Origin: Modicisalibacter tunisiensis
GTDB taxonomy: Bacteria; Pseudomonadota; Gammaproteobacteria; Pseudomonadales; Halomonadaceae
Direction: 5' to 3'
DNA: 64,000 nucleotides
NCBI RefSeq assembly: GCF_020148005.1
Contig: NZ_JAGXFD010000001.1
Location: forward strand, 1,949,739 to 2,013,738
Made by a program: the position numbers and the translations under genes. The notes beneath the pieces were generated by a model. It searched no databases, was not told where the DNA came from, and saw nothing but the letters and a program-made list of their open reading frames with translations. Position 1 is the stretch's first letter; each line of letters begins with the position of its first letter. Shown here one piece after another: positions 18,557 to 27,118 of this stretch.

Positions 18557-19657
18557 ATGGTGTCACCTCGGCTGTTCACGCCCCTCACGCTCGGCGGGCT
18601 GTCGCTGCCCAACCGCATCGTCATCGCCCCCATGTGTCAGTACTCCGCCGATGGCGAAGGCAGCATGACCGACTGGCACACCATCCACCTCGGCCAGCTG
18701 GCGCTGTCCGGCGCCGGCCTGCTGATCATCGAGGCCACGGCGGTCTCGCCGGAGGGGCGCATCAGCCCCTGGGACCACGGCCTCTACAGCGACGCCAACG
18801 AACGGGCGCTGGCCCGGACCCTGGCGGCGGTGCGGGCGCATTCGCCGATGCCGATCGGCATCCAGCTCTGCCACGCCGGGCGCAAGGCCTCGTCCCGGGT
18901 GCCCTGGGAGGGCGGTGGCCAGTTGCCGCTGGAGGAGGGCGGCTGGGACACCCTGGCGCCTTCCGCCGTGCCCTACTCGCCGGGCCAGCGCGAGCCGCGG
19001 GCGATGACCACGGCGCAGATCGAGCAGCTCAAGGCGGACTTCGTGGCCTCGGCCGAGCGTGCCGCCCGGCTGGGGCTCGACCTGATCGAGCTGCACGCCG
19101 CGCACGGCTATCTGCTCCACGAGTTCCTGTCGCCGCTCAGCAACCGGCGCGACGATGCCTACGGCGGCAGCCTGGAGAATCGCATGCGCCTGCTGCTGGA
19201 GGTGTTCGACGCCGTGCGCGAGGTCTTCCCCGCCGACAAGCCGGTGGGCGTGCGCATCTCCGGCAGCGACTGGGTCGAGGGCGGCTGGGATCTCGAGCAG
19301 AGCGTGGTGCTGGCTCGCGCCCTGGAAGCGCGCGGCTGCAGCTTCCTGCACTGTTCGGGAGGCGGGTTGTCGCCGGATCAGCGTCTCGACCTCGGCCCCA
19401 ACTACCAGGTGCCGTTCGCCCGGCGCATCAAGGCCGAGACGACGATGCCGGTGATCGCGGTGGGGCTGATCACCGAGCCCGAGCAGGCCGAGGGGATCCT
19501 GGTCGGCGAGGAGGCGGACGCCGTGGCCCTGGCCCGGGGCATGCTCTACGACCCGCGCTGGCCCTGGCACGCGGCGGCCCGGCTGGGGGCGAGCGTGCAT
19601 GCACCGAATCAGTACCTGCGCTGTCAGCCGCGCACCTTGAAGGGGCTGTTCGACTAG
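18557..19657 (+). CDS. NADH:flavin oxidoreductase, old yellow enzyme (YqjM-like)
   Basis: This 366-residue FMN-dependent ene-reductase is the usual size. It starts LFTPLTLGGLSLPNRIVIAP and has MCQYSA, typical of the thermophilic-like/YqjM subgroup, where the Cys tunes the flavin. QLCHAGRKAS, then ELHAAHGYLLHEFLSPLSNR carries the active-site His pair, and IAVGLI/ALARGMLYDPRW complete the barrel. Such enzymes reduce activated C=C bonds of quinones, enones or nitro-compounds using NAD(P)H. It has its own upstream gap after the fru terminator and appears monocistronic. Confidence 0.93.
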   Translation: MVSPRLFTPLTLGGLSLPNRIVIAPMCQYSADGEGSMTDWHTIHLGQLALSGAGLLIIEATAVSPEGRISPWDHGLYSDANERALARTLAAVRAHSPMPIGIQLCHAGRKASSRVPWEGGGQLPLEEGGWDTLAPSAVPYSPGQREPRAMTTAQIEQLKADFVASAERAARLGLDLIELHAAHGYLLHEFLSPLSNRRDDAYGGSLENRMRLLLEVFDAVREVFPADKPVGVRISGSDWVEGGWDLEQSVVLARALEARGCSFLHCSGGGLSPDQRLDLGPNYQVPFARRIKAETTMPVIAVGLITEPEQAEGILVGEEADAVALARGMLYDPRWPWHAAARLGASVHAPNQYLRCQPRTLKGLFD

Positions 19658-19677
19658 TTGTGATCGCTCGGCCGGGG

Positions 19678-19699
19678 CCGGCCATTCGCCAGTGGCCGG
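19678..19699 (+). terminator. Possible terminator hairpin after the ene-reductase gene
   Basis: A perfect 7-bp stem CCGGCCA (19678-19684) / TGGCCGG (19693-19699) follows the stop. There is no T-run, so it may only stabilise the 3' end. Confidence 0.3.
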
Positions 19700-19718
19700 A
19701 TCGGCAGCGGTGGTGTAG

Positions 19719-19801
19719 CTTTTGCATCCTTGAAACGGCGGGCCGTTACCCCGGCCCCCGTCACACCGGCTCCCTACCCGGGATGCCGGATGCAAAAGGA
19801 G
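19719..19801 (+). promoter_or_regulatory. Candidate structured 5' leader occluding the ribosome site
   Basis: An 11-bp perfect inverted repeat, CTTTTGCATCC (19719-19729) with GGATGCAAAAG (19788-19798), encloses 58 bases. Inside are a hairpin AACGG/CCGTT (19734-19738 with 19743-19747) and a longer stem CCCGG/CCGGG (19750-19754 with 19778-19782), giving a three-way-junction layout. The right arm of the closing stem overlaps the Shine-Dalgarno run AAAAGGAG (19794-19801) of the gene at 19809. It matches no riboswitch class known to me. A translational switch is inferred; a DNA operator is the alternative. Confidence 0.5.
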
Positions 19802-19808
19802 ATACACG

Positions 19809-20390
19809 ATGTCGACTTCACCCGTCACCCTGATGGTGGCGCGCCGCGTGGCTCGCGGTCGCTACCGGGACTTCAACGCCTGGCTCAACGAGGGCCGTGA
19901 CCTGGCTGCGGACTTTGCCGGCTACCTGGGCTCCGGCGTACTGGCGCCACCACCCGACGACAATGAGTATCAGATCGTCTTTCGCTTCGCCGATGAGGCG
20001 ACGTTATCGACGTGGGAGCACTCCGCGTCGCGGCGCGCCTGGCTGGCCCGCGGTCGTGACCTGTTCGAGGCGCCCCAGGAGCTCCGGGCCACCGGCCTCG
20101 ACAGCTGGTTCCGCGACGGCCGGGGTCAGACGCCGCCGCGCTGGAAGCAGGCCATCGCCATCTGGCTGGCGTTCTTCCCGATCTCGCTGACTTTTCAATG
20201 GCTGCTCGGCGATGCCCTCGGCAGCCTGCCGCTGGTGCCGCGGGTGCTGGCCAGCACCCTGATGCTCACCCCGGTGATGGTGTTCGTGTTCATTCCGCTC
20301 TCGACGCGGTTGCTGGCGCCGTGGCTCAACGCCCCGCCCGCCGGAACCCGGCGTCTGCCGGCCTGGCGTCGGGCCCGGCGGAGTGCCTGA
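19809..20390 (+). CDS. ABM-domain protein with two C-terminal membrane helices
   Basis: This 193-residue protein starts TLMVARRVARGRYRDFNAWL and has the ferredoxin-like antibiotic biosynthesis monooxygenase (ABM) fold over residues ~7-95 (YQIVFRFADEATLSTWEHS). Two hydrophobic helices at ~113-133 and ~141-166 follow, then an arginine-rich cytoplasmic tail. The ABM-plus-two-helix form is a recurrent bacterial family of unknown function, in which the ABM part is probably a membrane-tethered dimer. It ends five bases from the convergent carboxypeptidase gene. The unusual leader suggests post-transcriptional control. Confidence 0.78.
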   Translation: MSTSPVTLMVARRVARGRYRDFNAWLNEGRDLAADFAGYLGSGVLAPPPDDNEYQIVFRFADEATLSTWEHSASRRAWLARGRDLFEAPQELRATGLDSWFRDGRGQTPPRWKQAIAIWLAFFPISLTFQWLLGDALGSLPLVPRVLASTLMLTPVMVFVFIPLSTRLLAPWLNAPPAGTRRLPAWRRARRSA

Positions 20391-20395
20391 CAGCA

Positions 20396-22156
20396 TCAGG
20401 GCGTCGGCGCGTCGGGCCCGATGTCGAGGGGGTGGCTCAGATAGCCCAGCCGTGGCCCGCCGACATGCAGGGTGACTCGGCCCTCGCCGCGGATCAGCCA
20501 GCGGGCGTGGGCGCGATGCTCGCTGCCCCGTGAGCGCTGGTACCAGGGCATGTGCGCCGCCTCGTCGAGGCCGCGTCCCCAGCCCTCGAGATGGCCCAGA
20601 TGCTGCCGTGCCCGGCCGGGCTCGCATAGCCGGCAACCCTCGGTCTCCAGCCAGGCCTCGACGCCGACGTTCCAGGGGCGCTCGCGCGCGGCATTGACGC
20701 CGTGGGTCGGCAGGTAGCCGCGGTTCTCCACCGTGACCCGCAGTTCCCGGTAGTCGCCGCCCAGCGGCTCGCAGCGCATCTCGGCGATCGCCAGCCGCGG
20801 CACCAGCGAGGCCACGCGCAGCCAATAGTCGGCGATCCCCGCACACAGCGCCGGCAACGCCTCGGGTGGCGGGTTCCACAACCCGATCACCGGGTCCAGG
20901 CCGCCGGCCTCCAGCGCGCCCAGCTGCGGGTGCGCGAGCGCCTGCCAGGGCCGGAACAGGCGCCGGGCATTGTGCGTGGCGTCCCAGTCCGCCAGCCGCT
21001 CCATCGCCGCGCGGTCGAAGGTGGTGTAATGCTCGACGAAGCGCCGGGGGCGCGGCTGTCCGAGCCGCTCGAACAGGTCCCACAGCTCGCAGACCTGGGC
21101 CACACAGCCGCGCTGATGATAGGCGAACTCGGTGAGATCGCCATGCAGCGGCGTCTCGGGCGCGTAGGTGAACTCCTCGAAGCCGCTGACGGTGGGGTAG
21201 CCGACGCACGCCCGGCCCCAGGCGGCCAGCTGCCGGTAGACGGCCAGATCGCCCGGGTCCATGCGCGCGTCCGGGGCGTCGATCAGCGGGCGGATGAACA
21301 CCCCGCCGAAGGTGTGCAGGTTGAGCCAGGCGTAGAGCTGCGGATGGGCGACGGCGAACTCGATCACCGCGCGGGTCTCGGGCTCGCTGCCGGGGTAGGG
21401 GCCGGCGCCGACCTGCCCGGGCTCCGCGTGCCAGTCCCAGGGGAAGTTGCGGTTGAAGTCCGGGGTGCCCTCGAGCCACTGCGGCTCGGGGATCGTCTCG
21501 CCGTCCCAGCCGTCGATGACGCCTTCGGGGTAGAGCCGCCAGTAGGGCGGCGGGTCCTCGACCCGGCGTGGCAGCATCAGCCCCGGGTGCTGCGGCGAGG
21601 CGACGAAATCGCCGGCGGGGTCGGGCAGGCGCAGGTAGCGGCAGCGGCCGTCGCCGTCGAGATCCTGATGGCGCCAGCGCGGCAGATCCGGCGCGCCCTG
21701 GCTGGGCCGTGGTGCGGAGCGCACGAAGCCGCCCCGGCGAAGCACCGGCTCGGCGCCGTCCGGCGACAGGCGCGGGCAGATGTAGAAGGGCACGTCGCGC
21801 AGGAACGCGCGCAGATGCTCGGGCAGGTGTTCCGGGAAGGCATCGGTAGGCCCGCCGGGCAGGACACCGGGGCCCAGGTGCAGCGCCAGGGCCGCCTCGG
21901 CCACCGCCAGGGCGACGCTGGAACCGGCCAGTTCGGCGCCGTGCATGTTGCCGTCGACCCATACGGCGGGGCGACTCCGCTGCGGCTCCGGGCCGACGGT
22001 CAGCACCCAGATCTCGCGGCCTTCCGGCGTGGTGCCGATGCTCGAGAGCGCGACCAGCTCGGGATACGCCGCCGCCCACCCCTCGAGCCGGCGGGTCAGC
22101 GCCGCGTAGTCCAGATAGCCGCTGCGGAAGTCGTCGTCACCCGTCGTCGCTGGCAT
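20396..22156 (-). CDS. M14-family zinc carboxypeptidase
   Basis: This 586-residue protein starts at 22156, eight bases after a GGAGG. The N-terminal zinc ligands are in GNMHGAELAGSS (HxxE, residues ~72-80), and the third ligand probably lies in YAWLNLHTFGG near residue 290. The catalytic Glu region lies further on, around FTYAPETPLHGDLTEF. The domain before the peptidase core (YLDYAALTRRLEGWAAAYPE) is standard for M14. There is no signal peptide, so it is probably cytoplasmic. A beta-rich C-terminal domain follows (~430-586). Family members of this large type are often annotated as peptidase M14 of unknown substrate. Confidence 0.87.
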   Translation of the reverse strand: MPATTGDDDFRSGYLDYAALTRRLEGWAAAYPELVALSSIGTTPEGREIWVLTVGPEPQRSRPAVWVDGNMHGAELAGSSVALAVAEAALALHLGPGVLPGGPTDAFPEHLPEHLRAFLRDVPFYICPRLSPDGAEPVLRRGGFVRSAPRPSQGAPDLPRWRHQDLDGDGRCRYLRLPDPAGDFVASPQHPGLMLPRRVEDPPPYWRLYPEGVIDGWDGETIPEPQWLEGTPDFNRNFPWDWHAEPGQVGAGPYPGSEPETRAVIEFAVAHPQLYAWLNLHTFGGVFIRPLIDAPDARMDPGDLAVYRQLAAWGRACVGYPTVSGFEEFTYAPETPLHGDLTEFAYHQRGCVAQVCELWDLFERLGQPRPRRFVEHYTTFDRAAMERLADWDATHNARRLFRPWQALAHPQLGALEAGGLDPVIGLWNPPPEALPALCAGIADYWLRVASLVPRLAIAEMRCEPLGGDYRELRVTVENRGYLPTHGVNAARERPWNVGVEAWLETEGCRLCEPGRARQHLGHLEGWGRGLDEAAHMPWYQRSRGSEHRAHARWLIRGEGRVTLHVGGPRLGYLSHPLDIGPDAPTP

Positions 22157-22379
22157 ATCCCGTCCCTCCCACATTCCCCGCTCTGGAACAGTATGGTCCA
22201 GCGCGGCGGCGTCTTTTCGTTGTGCCTGCGGCTTCAATTAAAAGAGCGACATGCTTCGCGCTTTATTAGCAGACATAATCTGCATGTCCGCTTCTGGCCG
22301 AAAGCTGACTAAAAAATTGGCAAAGTCCCATGGCCATGCCAGTGGAGTGCTGGGAGGTTTCTATTTCGCCACACCGCCT

Positions 22380-23108
22380 CTATTCGAGGCCATTCAGGAT
22401 GTGTCGTGCCAGGGATGCATAGTCACCGTCGAAATGGTGTCCGCCTCGGGTCCTGATTCGTTCGGCGCGATCGAAAACGGCAGCCGGGCAGGCGCTGTCC
22501 TGCTCGTCTTCACCGTAAAAGCATTGAACCTTCCCGAGGTCGAGTTTGCTCACCTCGGGAAGCACGGGCAGCTCGTCCTGGCTCGAGCGGCCCAGCAGGC
22601 GATCGGCGACATGGATGCCGAAAGAGGCCTCCCGTGCCAAGCCGAGCAGTGAAATGCGCACGACATGCTGCTTGAGTTCATCGGGCAGCCGGTTGACAGC
22701 GAACGGCATGACATCGGCGCCGAACGAATAGCCGATCAGGATCACCCGAGGCCTCCCCCAGGCCGCTCGATAATGGCGGAGGAGGGCAGCCAGGTCCGTG
22801 GCGATCTGGTCCGGGGTCTTTTCATGCCAGAAGTAACGCAGGGAGTCGACACCGACCACCGGCACCCCCGCGTCCTGCAGGTGCTTGCCGAGGGTCTGGT
22901 CGATATCCCGCCAGCCGCCGTCACCCGACCAGAACACCGCCATGAGCTGCCCATTGCCCGCGACGGGGTACTCGACAAGCGGCAGGTCGGCGAGCATCGC
23001 GCTGGCCGCACTCGGGCCCTTCACTGTCTGGGCCAGCAGGCCGCCAGGGCTGGCCACCGTGGTGGTCAGCACCAATAGCAGGCCACAGAGCCGTCGAGTC
23101 CGGTTCAT
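22380..23108 (-). CDS. VirJ/AcvB-family periplasmic serine hydrolase
   Basis: This 242-residue exported protein has a signal peptide cleaved near GLLAQ (residue ~26) and an alpha/beta-hydrolase core. The nucleophile elbow is GYSFGADVMPF (GxSxG, residues ~127-137), and GGHHFDGDY near the C-terminus supplies the His. It corresponds to the single-domain VirJ form, or to the C-terminal half of AcvB. In Agrobacterium and Rhizobium acvB follows lpiA (mprF), and AcvB has been shown to hydrolyse lysyl-phosphatidylglycerol. Here it overlaps the mprF stop by four bases (ATGA), so the same make-and-break pair is likely. Confidence 0.85.
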   Translation of the reverse strand: MNRTRRLCGLLLVLTTTVASPGGLLAQTVKGPSAASAMLADLPLVEYPVAGNGQLMAVFWSGDGGWRDIDQTLGKHLQDAGVPVVGVDSLRYFWHEKTPDQIATDLAALLRHYRAAWGRPRVILIGYSFGADVMPFAVNRLPDELKQHVVRISLLGLAREASFGIHVADRLLGRSSQDELPVLPEVSKLDLGKVQCFYGEDEQDSACPAAVFDRAERIRTRGGHHFDGDYASLARHILNGLE

Positions 23109-25669
23109 TTGCCGATCAGCCCCCTCATGCCGCCACTGATGAGCAGGGCGGCGTCACCCAGTGTGCGCGTCATCTCGACCCCGGGGCGTGCCGCCAGGTA
23201 ACGCGGGCGCCAGACGGGATTGAACTTCGCCTTGTAGGCACGCAAGCCCTGGAAGTTGTAGAAGTGTTCGGCATGGCGAAACATGAGTGCGCCGGCCCGG
23301 GAAAGGGCGGGCGCCGAGGCTCGATCCTCCAGTCCCGCCATCGGCGCCATGCCCAGGTCAAACTCGGCGTAGCCTTCCTGGCGTCCCCACAGCATCAACT
23401 CGATGAAGAGCTGATCCATCACCCCGTTGGGGGCGTCGTCCCGGTGGCGCATCAGGTCGACGGACAGCTCGCGTCGATCGGGGGTGGCGCAGAGGTTGGC
23501 GAAGGCGAGAAGGCGCCCCTCGAGCCGGATCGTCGCGATGGGGAAGCGCTGGATATAGTCGACCTCGAAACGCCCCAGGGAAAAGCCCTTCTCCCTGGCG
23601 TTCTTGGCCTTCAGCCACTGATCCGAGACCCCCTGCAGCTCATCGACAAGGGTCGGCACGGCGGCCTGGGGGATCACCTCGAAGACGAGTTGCTCGCGCC
23701 GCCCTCGGTTCAGGGCCTGCCGCAACCTGGATCGGTCGGCCCCTTGCAGGTCGAAATTACCAAGCGGCACGTAGGCTTGTTCCCCGAGCTTCTGAAATGC
23801 CAGCCCGGCCTCGGCGAATATCGGCATGGCTTCAGGGGTGATCTGGTAGAACGAGGCTCGTCCGCCGTTCCGGCGGCAGGTCTCCAGGAACGTCCAGACC
23901 AGCTCACGCCGCTCATCGAGGCGGCCGACCGGCTCACCCATGGCGATCCAGCTCACGCCATGGATGCCGAACATGATGAAGCTCTGCCCGCTCTGGCTGA
24001 ACAGCAGAGGCTTGTCGCCGAGCAGCGCCAGCCAGCTCGAAGAACCCGCGTTCTCCGCCCCTTGAATGACTCCCTCGGCGCGGGCCAGATCCGTCGATGT
24101 CGGCAGGGTGGTAGCCGAGCCTGAGGGGGTCGGGCGCAGCGCCAGACGCAGGGCCACCAGTGCCAATACCGCCACGATACCGAGACTCGCGCGCAGGAAG
24201 CGCGGCGCGCCCTGATCGAGGACGAAGGTCCACCACAACTCATGGGAATATTCGACATGCCGGTAGGCAAAGAAGCCGAGCCACAAGTACGTGATGACCA
24301 CGGCGGTGCTGACAATCAACCAGCCGATCGAGGGCGTCACGGCGAGCAGGCGGGTCCTGCGATCGAAGGCACGACGACAGGCGACGAGGGCGGCCAGGGT
24401 CGTGGCGAGCGCCAGCACCTCAGGCCAGGTTGTGCCCCTGAATAGCGAGAAGAGGAGTCCGCCGACGAGACAGCTGCAAGCCAGCAGCCAGGCGCCATTG
24501 AGCCGGTGGCGTAGCCCGTCGGCGACCAGCAGGAGAGCCGCCCCCATCACGCTGCCTGCAAAGTGCGACACCTCCATCACACCGAGGGGCACCAGCGCGA
24601 CCAGCCAGTCCTTGCCGGCGTCGGTGCTCGGTACCGCTGCCGAGGTGAGCAGCACAATACCCGACGCGAATACCAGTACGGCAAACAGCGAGGGCGCCAG
24701 GGGCAGGGTCCAGGTCACGAGCCCTCTGGCAGGGCGCCGCAGGGTATGCCAGGCGAGCAGCAGTCCGGTCAGAAGGAGGGGGAGCAGATAGTAGATGAGG
24801 CGATAGGTCACTAGCGCCGCGATCGTCCCCGTTCTGGCCTCCTGGGGGACGGCGAGGAGAATGATCGCTTCGAAGACGCCGATGCCGCCGGGCACGTAAC
24901 TGAGGAGCCCGACGCTGTTGGCAAAGACGAAGAGCCCCAGGAACCCTGCCGGACCGAATCCCGCATGATCGGGCATGAGGAGGTAGAGTGCCATTGCTGC
25001 AAGCGCATGATCGACGAGTGAAATCCCGATCTGACCGGCCGCGAGTGGTACGGTTGGCACGCTCAGCCCATGACCACGCCAGTGCAGGCGCGGGATTTTC
25101 AGGGCGGCCAGCAATAGCCATCCCATGGGGATGCAAAGCAGAACACCCCCCAGGAAAGGGCCGAACCATGTAGGCAATGTCACCAGTTCCGTCAGGCGCC
25201 GGCCCTCGCCAAGGAGAGCGATGCCGAAGATAGCCGTGATCCCCAGCAAGGTGGTCAAGGCGACGAAGCCAATGATCCTGGCGATCTCCAGGGCATTCAG
25301 GCCCCAGCTGCCATAGATCTTGTAGCGTAAGGCGCCCCCGCTTAGCATGTTCAGCCCCACACTGTACGACAGTGCGCAGGCGGTGAAGGAAGCGAAGGCG
25401 ATACGTCGATAGGGCAGCGACCGGCCGATCCAGTAAACCGCCAGGCGGTCGTACCCCGTGAGTGCAAGATAGCTTCCTGCTGTGGCTATGGTGGCCAGCA
25501 GGATGGCCATTGGTGACTGGGAGCCGAGCTGTCGCTGGATAGTCCGCACATCGAACTGTGACAACCCATGGTGAATCAATGCTATGGCCAGGCCAAACAA
25601 CACCAGGCCGATAAGCGTCGGCGCTGCCTGTCGCAACCTCGTCCCGAAGCGAAAGGGTCTGATGGCCAT
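23105..25669 (-). CDS. mprF: Bifunctional lysylphosphatidylglycerol synthetase/flippase
   Basis: This 854-residue membrane protein has the full-length MprF layout. An N-terminal flippase region of about 14 helices (residues ~15-500) contains YSVGLNMLSGGALRYKIYG and YVPGGIGVFEAIILL. The soluble C-terminal synthase domain (~525-854) contains FIMFGIHGVSWIAMGEPVG and SVDLMRHRDDAPNGVMDQLF. It transfers lysine (or alanine) from aminoacyl-tRNA to phosphatidylglycerol and flips the product outward. This lowers surface charge and gives resistance to cationic peptides and acid. The start at 25669 is near an IS3-like remnant, and base composition in this operon looks less G+C-rich than its neighbours, consistent with transfer. 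Confidence 0.93.
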   Translation of the reverse strand: MAIRPFRFGTRLRQAAPTLIGLVLFGLAIALIHHGLSQFDVRTIQRQLGSQSPMAILLATIATAGSYLALTGYDRLAVYWIGRSLPYRRIAFASFTACALSYSVGLNMLSGGALRYKIYGSWGLNALEIARIIGFVALTTLLGITAIFGIALLGEGRRLTELVTLPTWFGPFLGGVLLCIPMGWLLLAALKIPRLHWRGHGLSVPTVPLAAGQIGISLVDHALAAMALYLLMPDHAGFGPAGFLGLFVFANSVGLLSYVPGGIGVFEAIILLAVPQEARTGTIAALVTYRLIYYLLPLLLTGLLLAWHTLRRPARGLVTWTLPLAPSLFAVLVFASGIVLLTSAAVPSTDAGKDWLVALVPLGVMEVSHFAGSVMGAALLLVADGLRHRLNGAWLLACSCLVGGLLFSLFRGTTWPEVLALATTLAALVACRRAFDRRTRLLAVTPSIGWLIVSTAVVITYLWLGFFAYRHVEYSHELWWTFVLDQGAPRFLRASLGIVAVLALVALRLALRPTPSGSATTLPTSTDLARAEGVIQGAENAGSSSWLALLGDKPLLFSQSGQSFIMFGIHGVSWIAMGEPVGRLDERRELVWTFLETCRRNGGRASFYQITPEAMPIFAEAGLAFQKLGEQAYVPLGNFDLQGADRSRLRQALNRGRREQLVFEVIPQAAVPTLVDELQGVSDQWLKAKNAREKGFSLGRFEVDYIQRFPIATIRLEGRLLAFANLCATPDRRELSVDLMRHRDDAPNGVMDQLFIELMLWGRQEGYAEFDLGMAPMAGLEDRASAPALSRAGALMFRHAEHFYNFQGLRAYKAKFNPVWRPRYLAARPGVEMTRTLGDAALLISGGMRGLIGK

Positions 25670-25733
25670 TTTATGAGCATGTATTCCCAGTGCGGATGTC
25701 GATAGTTCTTAGGTCGTTTAAAGAGTGCTGGAG

Positions 25734-25838
25734 TTACCGGCAACATTTATTGGCAGCAATGATTGATGATCCGGCAAGGGATTTCTCGCCGCCTTTGCGC
25801 AGGATGATCCGCTCTTCGCAATGGCGGTTGCGCTTCAT
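25734..25838 (-). pseudogene. IS3-family orfA remnant (start only)
   Basis: A 34-codon frame begins MKRNRHCEERII after an AGAAGGAAAT ribosome site. This closely resembles the start of IS3-family OrfA transposases, which typically read MKRxRxTEEQII. After about 12 codons the resemblance is lost and the frame soon stops. The bases upstream to about 25925 may be the old left end of the element. The remnant lies in the promoter region of mprF. The assignment is from memory of the family and needs a database search. Confidence 0.45.
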
Positions 25839-25973
25839 CGCGAGATTTCCTTCTATCAGGCTAAACATAGCGGAAACTCGCATTGACGGTGGACTGGTGT
25901 CGGGGGAAAGGTCAATCACAGGGGGCCGACATGTGCATGCCTTGGGCGACATCAAGTCGCCACCCATGAAAAA

Positions 25974-25996
25974 AGCCGGGGCGTTGCGCCCCGGCT
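25974..25996 (-). terminator. Intrinsic terminator of the small gene at 26051-26275
   Basis: A perfect 10-bp stem AGCCGGGGCG / CGCCCCGGCT around TTG is flanked on the plus-strand left by AAAAAA, which reads as a U-tract on the minus strand. It lies 54 bases past the stop of the small gene and blocks read-through into the IS remnant. Confidence 0.85.
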
Positions 25997-26050
25997 CGAG
26001 TCAGCATGGCGTAGCCCGGGAGTCGATCGGGCCGCTCATGACCGAGGGGA

Positions 26051-26275
26051 TCAGTCGTCGTCGGCGAGGATGACGTGGTTCTCGCCGGCGAGCACTTCAT
26101 CCCAGGCCTGGTCGAGGCTGTATCCCTGGCAGGCATCGATGGTGTCGAGTACCTCGACGGCATGCTGCAGGGACTCGCCGTGGGCTTTCAGCGCGACCAC
26201 GACCTTGGCCAGGTCCTGCTTGCTGAAGGTGCTGGCGATAAGATCGGCCTGTTCGGTCAACTGGATGTTGTTCAT
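26051..26275 (-). CDS. Small acidic protein of unknown function
   Basis: This 74-residue protein is not recognised. It has a good GGAG ribosome site before the ATG and its own terminator, so it looks like a real monocistronic gene. The sequence is mostly helical in appearance. A region with DLIASTFSKQDLAKVVVALK is followed by the HAVEVLDTIDACQGYSLDQA stretch, with a single Cys at residue ~49 and an acidic tail. No signal peptide or membrane segment is seen. Confidence 0.7.
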   Translation of the reverse strand: MNNIQLTEQADLIASTFSKQDLAKVVVALKAHGESLQHAVEVLDTIDACQGYSLDQAWDEVLAGENHVILADDD

Positions 26276-26696
26276 TGTTCACTCCTCATGCAAGGTCATC
26301 ATTGCCCGGGAAGCATCCCGCCCCGGGTTGCCATCGGCGATGGCGTTCTGGTGCCTTGGCTACGCATGCCGGGCCGGATAAGCGCCCGAGGCTGCACTGC
26401 GTCAGGGTCATAAGTTCTCCAAGACCTTCGCTCCTGGCGCCCGGGTCAACGGCGGCTTGGCGCTCAGGTGGTAGCCGGGCGACGGTCAGTGAATCACGGT
26501 GGCGATACCCTGTCCGGCGCCGTGATTTCACTATGGTGCAGGGCGGCATATCCCACAAAGCGCCATTGGGCGCACAAGTGGTTGTAGCTTAACTACACGA
26601 TGGACGCCCGGCGTCGGGATCGGTAGCGGCACTACGAGATCGGTGTGAATGAGTGCGATGGCGGTTCCGGCATCGCACCTTGTCGGAGGTGGGCTC
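26276..26696. other. 421-bp non-coding gap before the cupin gene
   Basis: No frame here has codon use or a start site that I would defend. A short palindrome TGTAG-CTTAA-CTACA lies at about 26584-26598, ahead of the cupin gene, and could be an operator. The left part must hold the promoter of the small minus-strand gene. Confidence 0.35.
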
Positions 26697-27008
26697 ATGG
26701 ACAATCTGTTTGCCGGGATTCCCGAGCGGCTCGATGACGAGCTGTTCGAGTCGATCATCGAGAACGAGGCCGTGACGGTGGAGCGGATCGTCTCGCGCGG
26801 GCAGCGTTCGCCGGCATGGGGCTGGTACGACCAGGCGCGCGACGAGTGGGTGGTGGTGCTCAAGGGGCGTGCCGTGCTGGCGTTCGAGCGAGGGGAGGAG
26901 ATGACCCTGGCACCCGGCGATCATGTGGTCATTCCGGCGCACATGCGCCATCGGGTCGCCTGGACCGATCCCGACGGCCCGACCGTCTGGCTGGCGATCC
27001 ATTACTGA
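26697..27008 (+). CDS. Small single-domain cupin
   Basis: This 103-residue protein starts at the ATG seven bases after CGGAGG. The single beta-barrel shows the two cupin motifs in reduced form: a first motif around GQRSPAWGWYDQARDEWVVV and a second, APGDHVVIPAHMRHRVAWTD, with a His that could bind metal. Stand-alone cupins of this length and sequence type are common and mostly uncharacterised. Metal-dependent enzyme and small-molecule sensor are both possible. The gene appears monocistronic. Confidence 0.82.
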   Translation: MDNLFAGIPERLDDELFESIIENEAVTVERIVSRGQRSPAWGWYDQARDEWVVVLKGRAVLAFERGEEMTLAPGDHVVIPAHMRHRVAWTDPDGPTVWLAIHY

Positions 27009-27081
27009 TGCGGCTTGTCGGGGTGGTAGAGGAAGGGGGAATGATGCACCGGAAGCGGGCGAGAGCAGCGTTCGGGGGCCC

Positions 27082-27118
27082 AAAAGAGAGCACCCAGCCC
27101 CTGATGGCAAGGGCTGGG
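27082..27118 (-). terminator. Intrinsic terminator of the candidate sRNA
   Basis: The stem CCCAGCCC / GGGCTGGG (27093-27100 with 27111-27118) has a 10-nt loop. On the minus strand it is followed by TGCTCTCTTTT. It could also stop plus-strand cupin transcripts, but there the T-run begins ten bases later. Confidence 0.6.

Noticed and set aside
15543-18566. Long minus-strand frame (about 1000 codons) opposite fruK/fruA
   Set aside because: Same GC-driven artefact: composition is Arg/Gly/His-rich and the plus strand encodes well-conserved FruK and FruA.
20702-22312. Plus-strand 536-codon frame opposite the M14 carboxypeptidase
   Set aside because: Antisense to a protein with intact zinc-site motifs; translation is low-complexity.
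22238-22379. AT-richer stretch resembling widespread alphaproteobacterial intergenic repeats (a TGTCCGCTTCTGGCC-like core)
   Set aside because: The resemblance is only from memory, is short, and no complete inverted structure was found. It is kept merely as weak support for foreign origin of the mprF operon.
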